DNA from: Urechis unicinctus
Taxonomy: Eukaryota; Annelida; Polychaeta; Xenopneusta; Urechidae
Reading direction: 5' to 3'
NCBI GenBank assembly: GCA_034190875.2
Contig: CM067346.1
Location: 7,707,283-7,771,282, forward strand
Length of the DNA: 64,000 nt
Part shown: positions 11,474-23,969 of the stretch, in pieces
How positions within the stretch are numbered: position 1 is the first letter of the stretch
Layout: every line of letters begins with the position of its first letter
Notes under the pieces: generated by a model
Told to the model about the DNA's origin: nothing
The model's database searches: none
Seen by the model: only the letters and a program-made list of their open reading frames with translations
Position numbers and translations under genes: made by a program

Positions 11474-12844
11474 GTATGTTTTCAAACCATTCTTTTGATA
11501 TATTTCCCTGCGATTTTATGAAGACTTGACACTTGAACGTAGAAAAAACATCAATTCAATGTGTCAAGTCAAGCCCTGCAGCCAGCAGTTGTATAAATAT
11601 ATATCACCGTCCGACCGCGGCTATGTCAACTCAAGAAATGTGTTACGCCTGTCACTGTTGCACTTTCACACGTACATTTTTCATTGACAGTGGCAGTTGT
11701 TAATTCATTGTCCAAGCGGATTGCTTACCCTATTATTTCTGGACCTGGTTTTGGTTGACAAACCTTGGGTTAGGACGTAAGGATAAGTACGGCACGATTA
11801 CAGTCTACAGAGCCAGTCAACAGGTCAAAGTGCTAATAAGGAAGGCAAAATGGTTTGGACAAGATCATATGTCCCCAGCCATAATACTCTGGCCTTAGGT
11901 TCTAGACCAGAAGTCTCCCTGTACAGTTTGCTGGAGAGGTATATTTAATTGTAGCTGCAACTTATGGTCACGTGTCGACTCACCAAATCAATGCCAAACA
12001 TAGCACAAAACATATCTACCCTTCCCCCAACCATGATATTTACTAGGAATCTAAGATATTCAATGAAAACAGTGAAGCGCAACAATTTCCACTTTTCACT
12101 CTGGCGCCATTATTGTCGATCACAACAGCGAAATTGTTGCGCTTCACTGTTTTCATCGAATATCTTAGATTCCTGGTAAAAATCAATATTTCACTTCTGG
12201 ACTAGAACTTAAGTTCCATCAGCCTACTGGTGTCGCTCCCTCTTGCCACACCTGGTGTGTTCAGTCCAGACAGCAGTTAAATGGGTACGACTGTAACCTA
12301 TGTAACTGTTAAAGTATCACTCATTAAAGCCAATGATAAACCTGGATGTCAATTTGTTCTCATTAATTATCTCTATTACATGTAGGGCTTTGCAATGTTG
12401 TCTAACTGAACCTTATTGACTGAATGTCAATAGCGTCAGCACAAGAGAATACAATCTATACTGATGAATTACACTATTACAGTTTTATATTTTAGGTAAT
12501 CATTTTTTGTTTGAAACCTTCTGTAGCCCAAAATATCATGGGACATCATTCGTTTAGAAGCTTAGTTCTGCCCTGGAATTGTATTGAGACAAAATGTTAG
12601 TAATTGTTTTACTTTCTTCTGTCAATGCATGAATGTATGTGATTAAAAAGATCGTGCTGTCATTGGGAATAACAAATTGATTCTCAAAGGTAAAGTAATC
12701 TTCACTTCCACAATGACATCATTTTAATGCTGACTTGGTGATGGAAATAACTAAAGAGAGAGGTACACTTACAGTCCCAAGTTAGCTTTGACATTACTTC
12801 GGTGTTAGGAAGCTAATGAAACTGCAAAATATTTGTGATTGTTT
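11474..12844. other. Duplicated BROX intron 1 sequence, copy A
   Basis: Matches the start of BROX intron 1 in copy B (29,556-31,140). It holds a hairpin at 12,045-12,174. Apart from that I see no gene. Confidence 0.7.
12045..12174. repeat. Foldback hairpin with 45-bp arms (copy A)
   Basis: The left arm starting AGGAATCTAAGATATTCAAT is repeated as its reverse complement ending at 12,174, with one mismatch and a loop of about 40 bp containing GGCGCC. The copy-B partner at 30,345-30,475 has two more arm mismatches. It may be a miniature foldback element or an RNA hairpin in BROX intron 1. Confidence 0.8.
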
Positions 12845-12848
12845 GTGT

Positions 12849-14271
12849 GCCTTCATCCTAAGGTCAGAGAAAATGCTTATATGTAAAGTTAAGTTCATGA
12901 CTTCAGACTTTTCATTCTTTCACAAAGACATTTTGTTTGTTAAAGGTTTATTATTTTGAGGAAACGTCCCAGTAGGATGAAGATCATCTGTGCTTCCATA
13001 GTGTTATTATCAGGTATGGTTAGCCTCATTCCGACCTTCGTACCAGGAATTGAAAGTACTAAAGACGAGATCGAAGAAGGAGGGGCCACTGGCCCCTGGC
13101 GGTTCATCTGGCCTTTCATTTTTGTAGCCAAGAGTGTAAGTTTATCTTAACACATGTCATCATGCGTTTAATGACATAGCTCTTTTTATGTTACTCGTCC
13201 CTTCATCGTGTTTTCAGGATTATCGTAAATATGAGCTTCGTGAACTTGTATTTTTATATGTTGTAACGTAATTTCAGATTCCTCACTCTATCTCCAATAT
13301 AGTTCTGGAGCAATCCGTCAAAGACCAGTCATCTTCTGCTTCAAGGAAAGTTTCTGAGCCATCGGATGAAAATGAGCCGAATATAACGCCACATAGATCG
13401 ATAAACACAGAGCCTGGCCAAGCAGACCGAACCGAATTTACTGGGTATATATCAAGCGAAGTTTGTGCAATTTGCCAGAAAGATATCACTTCATGTTCTC
13501 CGCAATCAACCCAGCAATTGTTATGCGACTGTCAATTGGATGAAATTACTGTTGCACACAATCAGTCTGTGAGCGCAGCAGGTGATGACACACAAACGTC
13601 ACAGGCACAAGGAGACGATGAACAGCATCTTAATATGTTGTACACACTTTTTTGGACATTCACATCTACTTTTTTAGGAGTCGTAGCTCTATTCTGGGTC
13701 GACTTTATACCAGGATTTGGTATGCAAAGGGACGTCAAACAATTTCTTCCACAGTAATACAACTTCATATTATTACTACGATTTAATTAGATTTATGTTA
13801 TTTTAACTGTTACGGAATATCACATTGATGTGCTATGTATCGTTTTGAGAAAAAGTATGTGTTCTGTGTATGTGCAGGGTAGCATTTAACTTCCGTTGCA
13901 TCCTTGGTATGACGGACGTGTGTGGGGTCGTACCTATTGCGCTAGCATGGGGTCGAATGGCTGCCAAAACCACTTCGTTTATTATGGCCGCCCTTATGTT
14001 ACGCTATGGAGAGGGAGCCAACTTTTACACCCTGATCTCAGTAAGATGATAAGCAGAGAGACGTTCAAATGACATCAGTTAAAATTGCAATCTTGCATCT
14101 TTGATATGCTGCTGTGTTTCACTAGGCGAGTCTGTCCCCCATCCGCCTGGTGTTTTGGTCTCTGCTTGAGGAACACCCCTTCCATTGGCACCCAATGATT
14201 CATGTAGGGACGTGGTTTGCCATCGCAACTGTACTCGTCCAATTACCAGCCATAGTGTTATATGAACGCAG
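12849..14271 (+). pseudogene. 5'-truncated CRT-like transporter gene, copy 1
   Basis: Homologous to the minus-strand gene at 21,632-23,908. Exons: last ~15 nt of an exon ending CATCCTAAG (12,849-12,862), 12,946-13,135, 13,278-13,753, 13,878-14,040 and 14,126-14,271, all with GT/AG borders matching those of the other copy. The apparent stop after QFLPQ lies in the intron when the donor at 13,754 is used. The 5' exons are missing because the duplication breakpoint falls inside the preceding exon. Hydrophobic helices (RFIWPFIFVAKS, LNMLYTLFWTFTSTFLGVVA) and a long acidic, cysteine-containing loop are conserved. With no promoter or start it is probably dead, although the remaining exons are open. 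Confidence 0.6.
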
Positions 14272-14369
14272 GTATGTCTTCGATTTTACTGAATTCGTTC
14301 TTGTTGATTCGTACTTCGCTACTTGATTTAAACCTCGCTATTTGATATATATCTCGCTATTTTGCTAGT

Positions 14370-14600
14370 TTATACATCTATAAACCATAACTGTGCACCA
14401 CGCGATGGTCCATGAGTAGGCCTGCCTGACGTGATAAGTGATGCATCACATGTTCTAATGAATATGATCACATGGAAGGTATGTTTATGGCCTTGTAGTT
14501 CCCCAGAGGTGGTCGTGATGAAAACCCAACCTGGTCGATTCGATTCTGCATCACAGGATAATACACAGCAGCCATTACTACAAGTACATGACACAAGTTA
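14370..14600 (-). repeat. Interspersed repeat family R, diverged copy
   Basis: On the minus strand this resembles 17,045-17,251 and 21,305-21,502 (shared TCACCTCTGGGGAACT core and a preceding CAGCAATGGCTGCAG-like stretch). It lies just downstream of CRT copy 1, as the 21.3-kb copy lies downstream of CRT copy 2 in mirrored orientation, so it was carried by the inverted duplication. Its function is unknown. Confidence 0.5.
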
Positions 14601-14689
14601 ACATGGAATCGAACGCTAAAATGATAATATTCCATCTATAATAAACCCTACTGTATGTAGTGTGCGTTTAGTGTGTGTTTATGAGGTAT

Positions 14690-15230
14690 AATAGTGATGA
14701 GTCACGTGACATGTAGTAATCAACATGGCTAATTTTGATTGTGCATCTGTAGTTGTTTCGTTGTGGATGGATGTTGTATTGGCGAATGCGGCGTTTTACC
14801 AGAGTCATACTACATGACACCAAAGTGCAACGCAGAGCACAAATGACATCAGGTTCAGTCAGATTGCTAGCATAGACTAGTATATCGTCTTGGAAGAAGC
14901 TCACACCATTGATGCCCTAGAGAACATGCTACATGACTTCGTGAGTTATGAATGATGTTATGTCCCTAGACTCTTCCGTCAAAATGGAATCTGGTGAGAT
15001 GTAGAAGTGAGGTCAAGTGTAGAAAAATATTCTGCCGCAGATCAATGCACATCCGAATATAACCAGTTGGTTTGCGATCAACAACGATTGGAGCTACCTA
15101 TGCTGAAGTTTCAATAGGTTCGATTATGCCTGCTGTTTGTCATTCAAGGCAGGTCTCACTGAGATTAGCAAGTTTTTTTTTCGCCTTGCGTTGTTTGGGT
15201 TCAGCACCTTCCTTCCAGACTATCTAATGT
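14690..15230 (-). mobile_element. Degenerate Ty3/gypsy reverse transcriptase
   Basis: Read on the minus strand, fragments in shifting frames give TAGIIEPIETSA, VAPIVVDRKPTGYIRMCIDLR and then FFQDDILVYASNLTEPDV. These are the RT 'G.I.PS.S.W.AP', 'LR.C.D.R' and 'Y.DDI.V.S' boxes in the right order. Several stops and frameshifts separate them. The tract 15,231-15,700 on the same strand may be the preceding gag/protease region but shows no motif I can name. Confidence 0.6.
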
Positions 15231-15877
15231 TTGAATTGTCGTACAGGTTTTGTTCCTGATTCAAACACAGTGGAAAATTCGTTGATGAAGGAAGGTGTGG
15301 TTTTTAGGACGGCTTCAGTGTGTGCAGGGTCAAGGCGTATTGTCAATTTGCCTTGTGTAGGCCATTGTCATACATACACAATGTCCAGTTCTCTTGAAAT
15401 TAAGGCATGTTCACATTTCTCGCTGGGCAATGTTCGGAATCAGCCTTATACTTTAGGGAGTCCAAGCGGAAGCATTTCTTGTTCTTGTGAGCGTATGAGT
15501 AACGATCGTGCAGAGCAGTTTTCTTCTGCTCTTAACAGCATTTACATTTTCTGGTCCTCTTGGTTTATCATTTGCCGTGGATCTGGAATCTTTGATGACG
15601 AACAGAGATCTCTATTCTAGAGTGAGTTTTTCTTCTGCTGAGAGTTTCTCGCATCTAATCGCCATAATCGTACGTGGAAGACATGGCTTGTAATGCAGTA
15701 ACATTGTCTATGACGGACTCGCCAGGCAGTTTGGCTTCTTTACTAGACGTTACCTTTTGGGGCGCCTGCTGTTGACCACACTATATTTTGTATCGAGTTT
15801 GAGTATTGCCTAAGGGAATTCGGTTGCATCGTCTAGATATTGCAAATCAATAAATTTGTCATACTTGTTTTGGTCCA

Positions 15878-15917
15878 TCTACACTCGACACACTGCTCCC
15901 AGTGTGTCGAGTGTAGA
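15878..15917. repeat. Perfect 18-bp stem-loop
   Basis: TCTACACTCGACACACTG is followed by CTCC and then by its exact reverse complement. The palindrome is isolated, with no gene near. It may be a hairpin terminator-like or protein-binding element; its role is unknown. Confidence 0.85.
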
Positions 15918-15999
15918 GACCGCGATTTTCTGGGAATTTCGGAGGTGCATCAATTCCAAAAGAAGCCATTTAATATCCATGTACTTCTCGCGAATTATA

Positions 16000-16880
16000 A
16001 TATTGTAAAGCAACACAGAAGTGACTAAATAAAAATGTCGACAATGTATCTTTATGTTTCTAGTTACAATTCTAACCTGCCTTCATCGTGCGCCCCAATC
16101 TCACTTCTTACCGGTCTAATTCAAAAATAATCATATACGTTCAACAGGCATGGCGTTTATGGACGTTAGATATAACACCACCCCATCCCTATGTTTATAG
16201 TAGAGACAAAAGATCAGGTTATCATGATATTACTCAAGTCTCACTAGTTGTTAAAACAACTTGAGATTTTGATCCCAGATAAAATCATATCAAGCTCAAC
16301 CAGATAAGAGATGCTATGTTTTCTAAGCAATAGCCATTGCTTCTGTTTTGCTACAGGTGTATGAGTATCCAGCCACAAGTTTTCAGTATTTGAAAAAAAA
16401 ATATTATGATTACATTATCTAATTATATTTTTGTACCTGTTTATGATAGCTTAAATCAGGCAGGTCGTTTGCATTAATTCTAATATATCACCGGAAGTTA
16501 AGGTGACCACCCGTAAAATTTTGTGTTCTAAATTGGCCATAGGAAGTGTCGTAAAAGCAACTTGTTTGTCCTAAGAACGCTATAAACCTATTCATCCACT
16601 ACTGTTTAACAGACATGGTTTAATAGATTGATCAATAATATCATTTATAACCGTTTCTTCTTATAAATTCTCTTAAGCGGTATTGGACATTTGGTATTCA
16701 ATATCTTTGTTTATCTTCACTATTTTTAGCGCTTAGTGTTTCCCTAGGTTAAATATCATTTGCCCAACATTTCCTAGTCTGATGCCGTATGCAAGCTGTC
16801 ATGTAAGCTATGGGTTTTGGTGTTCACTTTGAAGTAAATTCAAGCGCTTTCATTTTTTTCCAAAGTTCTGTTTAATGTTG
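16000..16880. other. No gene seen
   Basis: AT-rich intergenic sequence with many stops in all frames and no repeats that I can pair with other parts of the window. Confidence 0.5.
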
Positions 16881-16889
16881 TTTGTCTGT

Positions 16890-17480
16890 CGTCTTTATAA
16901 AGCAACTGCCAATGCGAAATAAATCCCCCACCCCCCAAAAAAGGGCAACCAATTAATTCCACTACATTTATCACCAGTATACCTCCAGAATACGAGCACA
17001 TACCATAAACACACTGCTTTGGCGTTTATTTATGAGAGAGTATTATGCCATTCCATGTTGATCGTTATCATGCTCTTGCAGCAATGGCTGCAGAGTGTGA
17101 TGAGGCATCCATTCGATCTCGACGTTGTATCTCTGCCGTCTTCGTCATGATCACCTCTGGGGAACTGCATAATCACCACAGTAAAAGACGATCACTTTAT
17201 ATCGACCCTATGATATATTACTCAACATTTCACACAAATTCATTCGCTTAGTAGATGCACCATGCACTAATATTTCACCGTGTAATGTGTTGTGATTGGA
17301 CAGAATGGGTACCCATAGTCTCTCTCTCACTTCCGGGCTTGGAGATGTGGACGAGAAGCTAAAAAAACAACTTGGGACGATCAACAATAACAAATTCGGC
17401 GAGTATATATATACCTGCGTTCATACAATACAATGGTTGGTAATTGGACAATGCGTGTTAAACTTGTCATTAGCATTGCT
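16890..17480 (+). repeat. Interspersed repeat family R, copy 2
   Basis: Matches 21,105-21,660 over several hundred bases, including CCACTACATTTATCACCAGT and the terminal ATATATACCTGCGTTCATAC. The last part is the reverse complement of the final recognised CRT exon border (GAACGCAG|GTATAT), so this copy carries a relic of that exon's edge on the minus strand. Confidence 0.65.
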
Positions 17481-17906
17481 ATACCGATAAGAAATGAATT
17501 TTTTTTTATTAAATTGATTTCTTTTAGAGATGATGGTCGATGAGGAAAAAAATGAGCCGATTTAAGTTGTGGGCTTATATTCGTCAACAGCGCCAAACGT
17601 TTTCTGACCTTATTCTCACCTTACTCACATGGCGTCAACACTTCGCCCAGCGAAGCTAGTTGTGAAAGCGCGCTATTGCGGATGGGGGATGTCAAAAAGA
17701 CTACAGGTTTTGTTCCTATTTTGTCAAGATAACTCGCTATTTTGGGCTAAAAAAACCTGGTTCAAGACATAAGCGTGAGTTATGCATATTCGTGAGTAAT
17801 CGCGACACAAGTTACTGGGGTAAACCTGTATAAAGGTATTTAGCAAACTTTAAATGGATATATCAAGACTGAACAGTCATCATTCTGATGCATAGATGGT
17901 AATTAC

Positions 17907-18480
17907 TTTCTATCATACTGGGTAATTGTCCCCGGAAAGCAGATGAGCGTTATGATGACATTAATTCCCATTAGCACGGAATCCATGCCCATGCTGACAA
18001 CTGTCTGTACGAGAGGGTCAATGCGCTGCCATGCAGGTGTGTCTGCAGTAGAATCGGGAATCGCTGCAATCGAATGGTTTGCTGGAGCAAATATATGCTT
18101 AAGTAGGCCTTTCTAATATCATGGTCAATAGGCCCTTGACAAAAATTCCGTAGTTTCAGCTATTCTTAAATATCAAGAGATTGCCCAAATTTTTTCTTCA
18201 CGTTCGTTGTTTTGTCAGTGTTGCCGGGATGATAGTTGAAACCTTTAGAGTGAAACAGACCGGATTTATTTATCAACACATATGCAACGTGGCACACCTT
18301 GTTCTGTTGAACGCGTACCGCGTGCAGCTTATGCATAGCACCATAGCGTCTCGTTAAAATCATGCTCAGCGGCTGTGATGGTCGTAAGAGGGAGGTTAAA
18401 CTGTTATATGTGAAAGTGACATATACTTGCTTGATGTGACATACATATGTTTGATGTGATGAATATTTCATGTGTTGGTA
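17907..18480 (-). pseudogene. CRT-like exon fragment, copy 3 (decayed)
   Basis: 17,907-18,140 matches the exon at 23,582-23,908 with many substitutions and an internal deletion of about 100 bp. Downstream sequence to about 18,360 still matches the flank at 23,910-24,160 (for example GTGGCACACCTTGTTCT). It is a relic of the same gene family on the minus strand and has no continuous frame. Confidence 0.6.
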
Positions 18481-18592
18481 TATCTATGGGGTGGTTGATA
18501 AAATGAGGTATATGCCCTAAAACATAATATGAACTGTTTATGTGCTGAGTGTGGTATTTCCAACTACGAGTGTTAGTAATAATCCTGTACCT

Positions 18593-19491
18593 TCAGAGTG
18601 TCAACTTCAGTAGGTTTGCAGGTGATATTGATAGAACCAATGCTAGACCAGACTCTATGGGTAATTGAGGCATGTCTGCTGCAGCAGCTACCTCAGTTAG
18701 TAATCCCAATGTATGCGGTGTAAGTGGCCCATCCTTTACTACCACCAGTACTGTCATGCCGCCACTGGACCAAACTGGACCCACCTTTAGTCTTGAAACC
18801 CTTTAGTCTCAGTTTCCGTAACGTTTGTTTGGTGCTCATTACCCCCAAACGAATCTGAATTGGCATCCAGCACAATTTGGTCAGTTTCCTGGCTATCAAT
18901 CTATATTGACACCTCATTTATTTCCTCATGCTATACCAATGCCCTGGACCATGCAAATTTGCAAACCCCCCCCCCCCCCCTTCTGCTCCTATGCAGCACA
19001 CCAGCGGTGCACCGTGTTCGTGGAATCCCTACTGGTGTTACAGCCAGACAGGGTTCAGATCCAGCCAATCTCCTGTGAGGTAGGATACACAGTCAGATAA
19101 AATACTCAATTACAACAGGCGACAGGAGAATTGTTTATGATGAAGTGTCCTAGATCAGCAAGGTCAATCAAACCGGTGGTGGGGAGAATGTGGGTGCTCA
19201 GCTGGCATCTGTTCTCTACCGTGAACCGGCCAGGTCACAGCCTTTCGAGTCCACCCAAATATGGAGTTGTTCGTGTTTCAAGCTAAGCAACGAAACGGTG
19301 ATGAAGCGGTGAAGTCAATTCAAGAATATGAGGCTTTTCTGGTTGGGCGTGCCCGTAGGAAAGGTGGCCATAACCCACATAATGCACGTGCGCAGTTGGA
19401 GGCAAATAGATCTGAGGATGAGCTGCGAGCTGATTTTGCCAGGCTATTGGCGGGCCATATCGTGCCGATAATTACGGTAAGGGAACTTTAG
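18593..19491 (+). other. Possible retroelement ORF remnant, not recognised
   Basis: Contains a coding-like stretch at 19,261-19,491 (about 76 codons; AKQRNGDEAVKSIQEYEAFL, RSEDELRADFARLLAGH) and an upstream proline/glutamine-rich stretch (HYPQTNLNWHPAQFGQFPGY, 18,840-18,900) separated by stops, with a poly-C run at about 18,966. The composition resembles the gag-like first ORF of a retroelement, but I cannot assign a family. Confidence 0.25.
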
Positions 19492-19537
19492 CTAAAATAG
19501 TATTATAACATCCTTCCCAACCATCATAACATGGGAA

Positions 19538-20046
19538 CAAATGAACTTACGACAACGATCAGACTGTCTGGGTTGGCCACAGATTTCATGTTGGCTTCCC
19601 TTTCATATCCTTGCTTCTTAAAGCATTTGGCAACAGAATGCCCTTTTCGGCCACCGGTCACCTTACCCCCACACCCCCCCCCCCGGCCCCGCCCCCTTGA
19701 TTTATGAGATGCAGAAATGTTAGTATGCTGCGACAACCGATCTAGCTGCCAACAAGAAATCTGTGGCCAACCCTGTAGTGATTGATGATGCGCATGGTGA
19801 ACAAACCGATGCTTCCCTTACGAACCAGGTAAACTAATTTCTGCTGGTACAGAGGGCAATGTATCAGCTGATGAACCCACTTGCAAGCCCATGATAACTT
19901 ATTTAGACGGTAGTAGATATTTTAATATTACACATAAGTTACATACTCACTCAGACTTACATGCGCACATTGAAACACTCATGTTTTTAATGTATACTTT
20001 ATAACCCATCATCAAGACAGTCTGATCGTTGTCGTAAGTTCATTTG
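19538..20046. repeat. 32-bp perfect inverted repeats, 509 bp apart overall
   Basis: CAAATGAACTTACGACAACG plus 12 further bases at 19,538-19,569 is repeated exactly in inverted orientation at 20,015-20,046. The enclosed sequence shows no gene. It may be a MITE-like element or an inverted duplication. No flanking target duplication was recognised. Confidence 0.6.
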
Positions 20047-20049
20047 AGA

Positions 20050-21100
20050 ATTCATTGGCAATATTTTTGACAGTTTCTAGGTTTACAAGTGGGTGGTATT
20101 TAAATATTATTCTTTTGATGAAAATAAGTTTACTCTAGTGGTTGTGCAAAAACTGTTTGTAATTTTATGCTCATTGGTGCTTGAAACCTCTATTATCGCT
20201 CTCAGCAAAGTGCCAGCCGTTGCAGGGAATGGCTTTCACATATGCATTTTGTCTGCCTTGGCAATGTTTAAGACATTTTCGTGCACAATTGTATTCATAC
20301 AGACATATTGCTTGCAGATTCTTAACCAATTACCTTCAGTGTAAGCTTAACATGAAAGGGTCAAGAGGTAACAAAGCCAGCTTTGAGAAAATGGCACTCT
20401 GCAAACTAACTGTTGGTAGGTTCACCAATGGCTAATTACTTGGAAATCCATGATAGTATTTGGATTTAATGATACACAATAAGAAATGAAATTCAGGTGT
20501 ACGATGTATGAAATTAAATAGATTAAATTGTCCACTTTGTACTGTGCAAAAAAAAGTGTAGTGAAGAGTCATGGGTGCACCGAGGCTGCTGTTGATGTTT
20601 TACTAGCCAACCAACTAAGGAATGCACCCAAGAGAAAAAGTTTAAATAGTGTTTATTGCTAATTTTTGTTGATATACTCACATTTTGATTTTTAATATAT
20701 TTGACTAGATCATTTACTTAAAGAGCCACTGACATGCAAAATTCGAATTGGTGTTGTCATCTAAATTTGAAGATGATGTTGTGGCATTTTGACACCAGTA
20801 TGACTGAGATGTCATAACTGGTTCCCGAGATATGACCATCGAACTCCCAGACTTTCCTGTGTGACATCACATGGTAATTTCAAGATTACGATGTGAACCC
20901 AAACGGTTAAGTTTTTACCACAAATATGGTTCAGCAGAAATTGTAATATCACACGACAGTCAGCAGTGTCATACATAGGTCCTGATTGGCAGGACATCCG
21001 AAACAAAATTAGATAATACAAAACCCGCACCACAGACCCACTAAATGGAACTCACCACCAGTAACATGCAAGTTCACACAGCAACATGTGTACTGCTGTT
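20050..21100. other. No gene seen
   Basis: Intergenic sequence; short frames only, without splice-bounded coding signal. Confidence 0.5.
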
Positions 21101-21104
21101 TTGC

Positions 21105-21640
21105 TGTTGCCTTTCTATTGCAAATATCAATGCCAAATAAATCCCTCTAAAATAGAGCAACCAATTCAAAACTGTACAAACAATTGCAATTAACATTATT
21201 TCATGTACACTTCGTTATTGGTATAAATGTCATTCCACTATATTTATCATCAGTATGCCTCCAGAATACGAGTGCGTACCATACACACATTGCTTTGGCG
21301 TTGATTGATGAGAGAATATCATGCTCTTTCTTGTTCGTTGTTATCATGTTCTTGCAGCAATGGCTGCAGAGCATCATCGTGTGATAAAGTATCCATTCGA
21401 TCTCGACGTGGTATCTCTGCCGTCTTCGTCATGATCACCTCTGGGGAACTGCATAATCACCACAGCAAAACACTTCAATATGTCAGTTTGTTGCTAAGTT
21501 AATGAAGCCACAATAGGTAATCCAAAAGATGGCAATAAACTATACCGGTACCACAAATGGAGATGTTGAAGAGAAGCTCAAAAACAAATAGGGATGATCA
21601 ACAATAACAAATTCAGTGAGTATATATATACCTGCGTTCA
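21105..21640 (+). repeat. Interspersed repeat family R, copy 3
   Basis: Partner of 16,890-17,480; it runs up to the last recognised exon of CRT copy 2. Its position, directly downstream of that gene, mirrors copy 1 of the gene with the 14.4-kb R copy. Confidence 0.6.
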
Positions 21641-23908
21641 TACAATACAATGGCTGGTAACTGGACGAGTACAGTTGCGATGGCAAACCACGTCCCAACA
21701 TGAATCATAGGGTGCCAATGGAAGGGGTGTTCCTCAAACAGAGACCAAAACACCAGGCGGATGGGGGACATACTCGCCTGGTGAAACACAGCATCATATC
21801 AAACAAACAAGCTTGAAGTTTTAACTGAAGTCGTTTGAAGGTATCTGCTTATTATCCTACTGAGATCAGGACATAAAAGTTGGCTCCCTCTCCATAGCGT
21901 AATACTAGGGCGGCCATAATAAAAGAAGTGGTTTTGGCAGCCATTCGACCCCATGCTAGCGCAATAGGTACGACTCCACACACGTCCGTCATGCCCAGGA
22001 TGCAACGGAGGTTAAATGATACCCTGTACATATGCAAATCTCAAACTGGTTCCACAAATGACACCATATATGTCGAGATATCTGTCCATTTTACTGTATT
22101 TGAACAACTAAGGCATATTTTGAATGTCAAATCATTGTACAAAATAACTGTTTTAATGCTTTATATCTTACTGTGGAAGGAATTGTTTGACGTCCCTTTG
22201 CATACCAAATCCTGGTATAAAGTCGACCCAGAAAAGAGCGACGACTCCTAAAAATGTCGATGTGAATGTCCAAAAAAGAGTGTACAATATATTTAGATGC
22301 GGTTTGTCACCTCCTTGCGCCCGTGACGTTGGTGTGTCATCACATGCTGCTCGCTCAGTCTGATCGTGTACAACTCTATGTTCATCCAGTTGGCAGTCAC
22401 AAATCAATTGCTGGACTGATTGCTGAGAAGAAGATGAAAGTATGTCTCTATCACAAATTGCACAAATCCTGACATTAATTTCGTCGGTTGAGTCCATGTG
22501 TTCTGTTTGACAACGCTCTATGTTTAACGACCTATGTGTCGTTATATCTGGCTCGTTTACGTTTGATTGGTTGTAATCTTTCATTGAAGCAGGAGATGCC
22601 TGGTCTTTCACAGATCGCTCCAGCACAATATTTGAGATAGCGTGTGGAATCTGAAATTAAGTTCATTCATATAACGTTGCAAAATTATAACATGTGAAAA
22701 CGATTAACTTTTCTATTCATAGCACCCTAATCATGACCATCATGATAACCCAATATGATGACACAATGTTTTTGGATGTAAATACAAAGAGGAGTGTCAT
22801 TTACAATGTCTATAACTTACACTGCTGGCTACTAAAATGAGAGGCCAGATAAATCGCCCAGACCCAGTGGCCCCTCCTTCTTCGCTCTCGTCTTTTGCAC
22901 TTTCAATGCCTGGTACGAATGTCGGAATGAGGCTAGCCATACCAGAGATTAACACAACTAAAGAGCAGATGATCTTCATCCTACTTGGTCGTTTTCTCAA
23001 AATCATAAACCTTGAACATACGAAATGTCTCGGTGAAAGAACCCCCGAATTCCTGTAATACACTTGAAAAACTCATATAAATGTAAACCTATCCGACAAA
23101 CATTTACCTAAGGATGAAGGCAAAAGGGATGGAAAGATTGATGAGAAACGACCGCAAGTAAGGTGCGGTTCTGGTCCCTGGGGACGAGTACTGAAACATG
23201 AGGGCTGACGCTGACTGTGCCACGCCAACTACGATCAGACGTCTCTTAGGGTATCTGAATTGTGCAATGGAAATGGAAATCATCATTGAAAAAATCTAAA
23301 ACCATGCGTAAATACAAGCCATGATTGCCGCGGCAACAATATACTTTTCTTGGAATTGAAGCTTTAAAAAAATGCGTCATAACAGCATGAGGAATGATTT
23401 GGATCCTCTGTTATTCTGTACGATTTAACACCTAATTTGGTAAGGTGTAATGGTATATGCGTGAAGAACTCAGGGTTGGATATCACCCAACGCACATCTG
23501 TAATATGCCCGCATACAGCAAACTTTAAAAGGGGATTTCAGGAATGAATTGTCAATATTCTAAAGCATAGATGGTACTTACTTTCTATCATACTGGGTAA
23601 TAGTGCCCGGAAAGCAGATGAGCGTTATGATGACAGCTATTCCCATCACAAGGGAATCCATGCCCATGCTGACAGCAATCTGGACGAGAGGGTCAATGCG
23701 CTGCCATGCGGGTGTGTCTTCTGGACACACGGGGATCCCTACTATGGAATGGTTTTCGACGGAGATATTCAGTAAAGGCATCGTGAACGGTGTGATAGAA
23801 TCCAACAGAAGTGGGGTTAATGCACCCGCCACAAGCCGCATCGCCACCATGACACTGGAGCAAATATATGCCAAGGTAGGCTTTTCTAAAGCCATGGTGA
23901 ATAGGCCC
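21632..23908 (-). CDS. CRT-like (DMT superfamily) multi-pass transporter, copy 2
   Basis: Six exons with good GT/AG borders and agreeing phases: 23,908-23,582, 23,254-23,108, 23,010-22,821, 22,650-22,172, 22,023-21,861 and 21,777-21,632. The joined protein has many hydrophobic helices (SVMVAMRLVAGALTPLLL; LVQIAVSMGMDSLVMGIAVI). It also has YPKRRLIVVGVAQSASA followed by SSPGTRTAPYLRSFLINLSI, and then RFIWPLILVASSIPHAISNI. Helix-end patterns such as SxPG...R.FLINLSIPF and SLIPTF are those of drug/metabolite transporters, especially CRT-like proteins, which move solutes across lysosome/vacuole-type membranes. A long acidic loop with CAICDRD...CDCQLD separates the two halves. The initiating exon and the 3' end are not identified. 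Family assignment is by pattern, not by search. Confidence 0.55.
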
Positions 23909-23969
23909 CTGACAAAAATACAGCAGTTCCGGATTTTCTTGAATATGAAGCGATTATCCAAAAACACGA

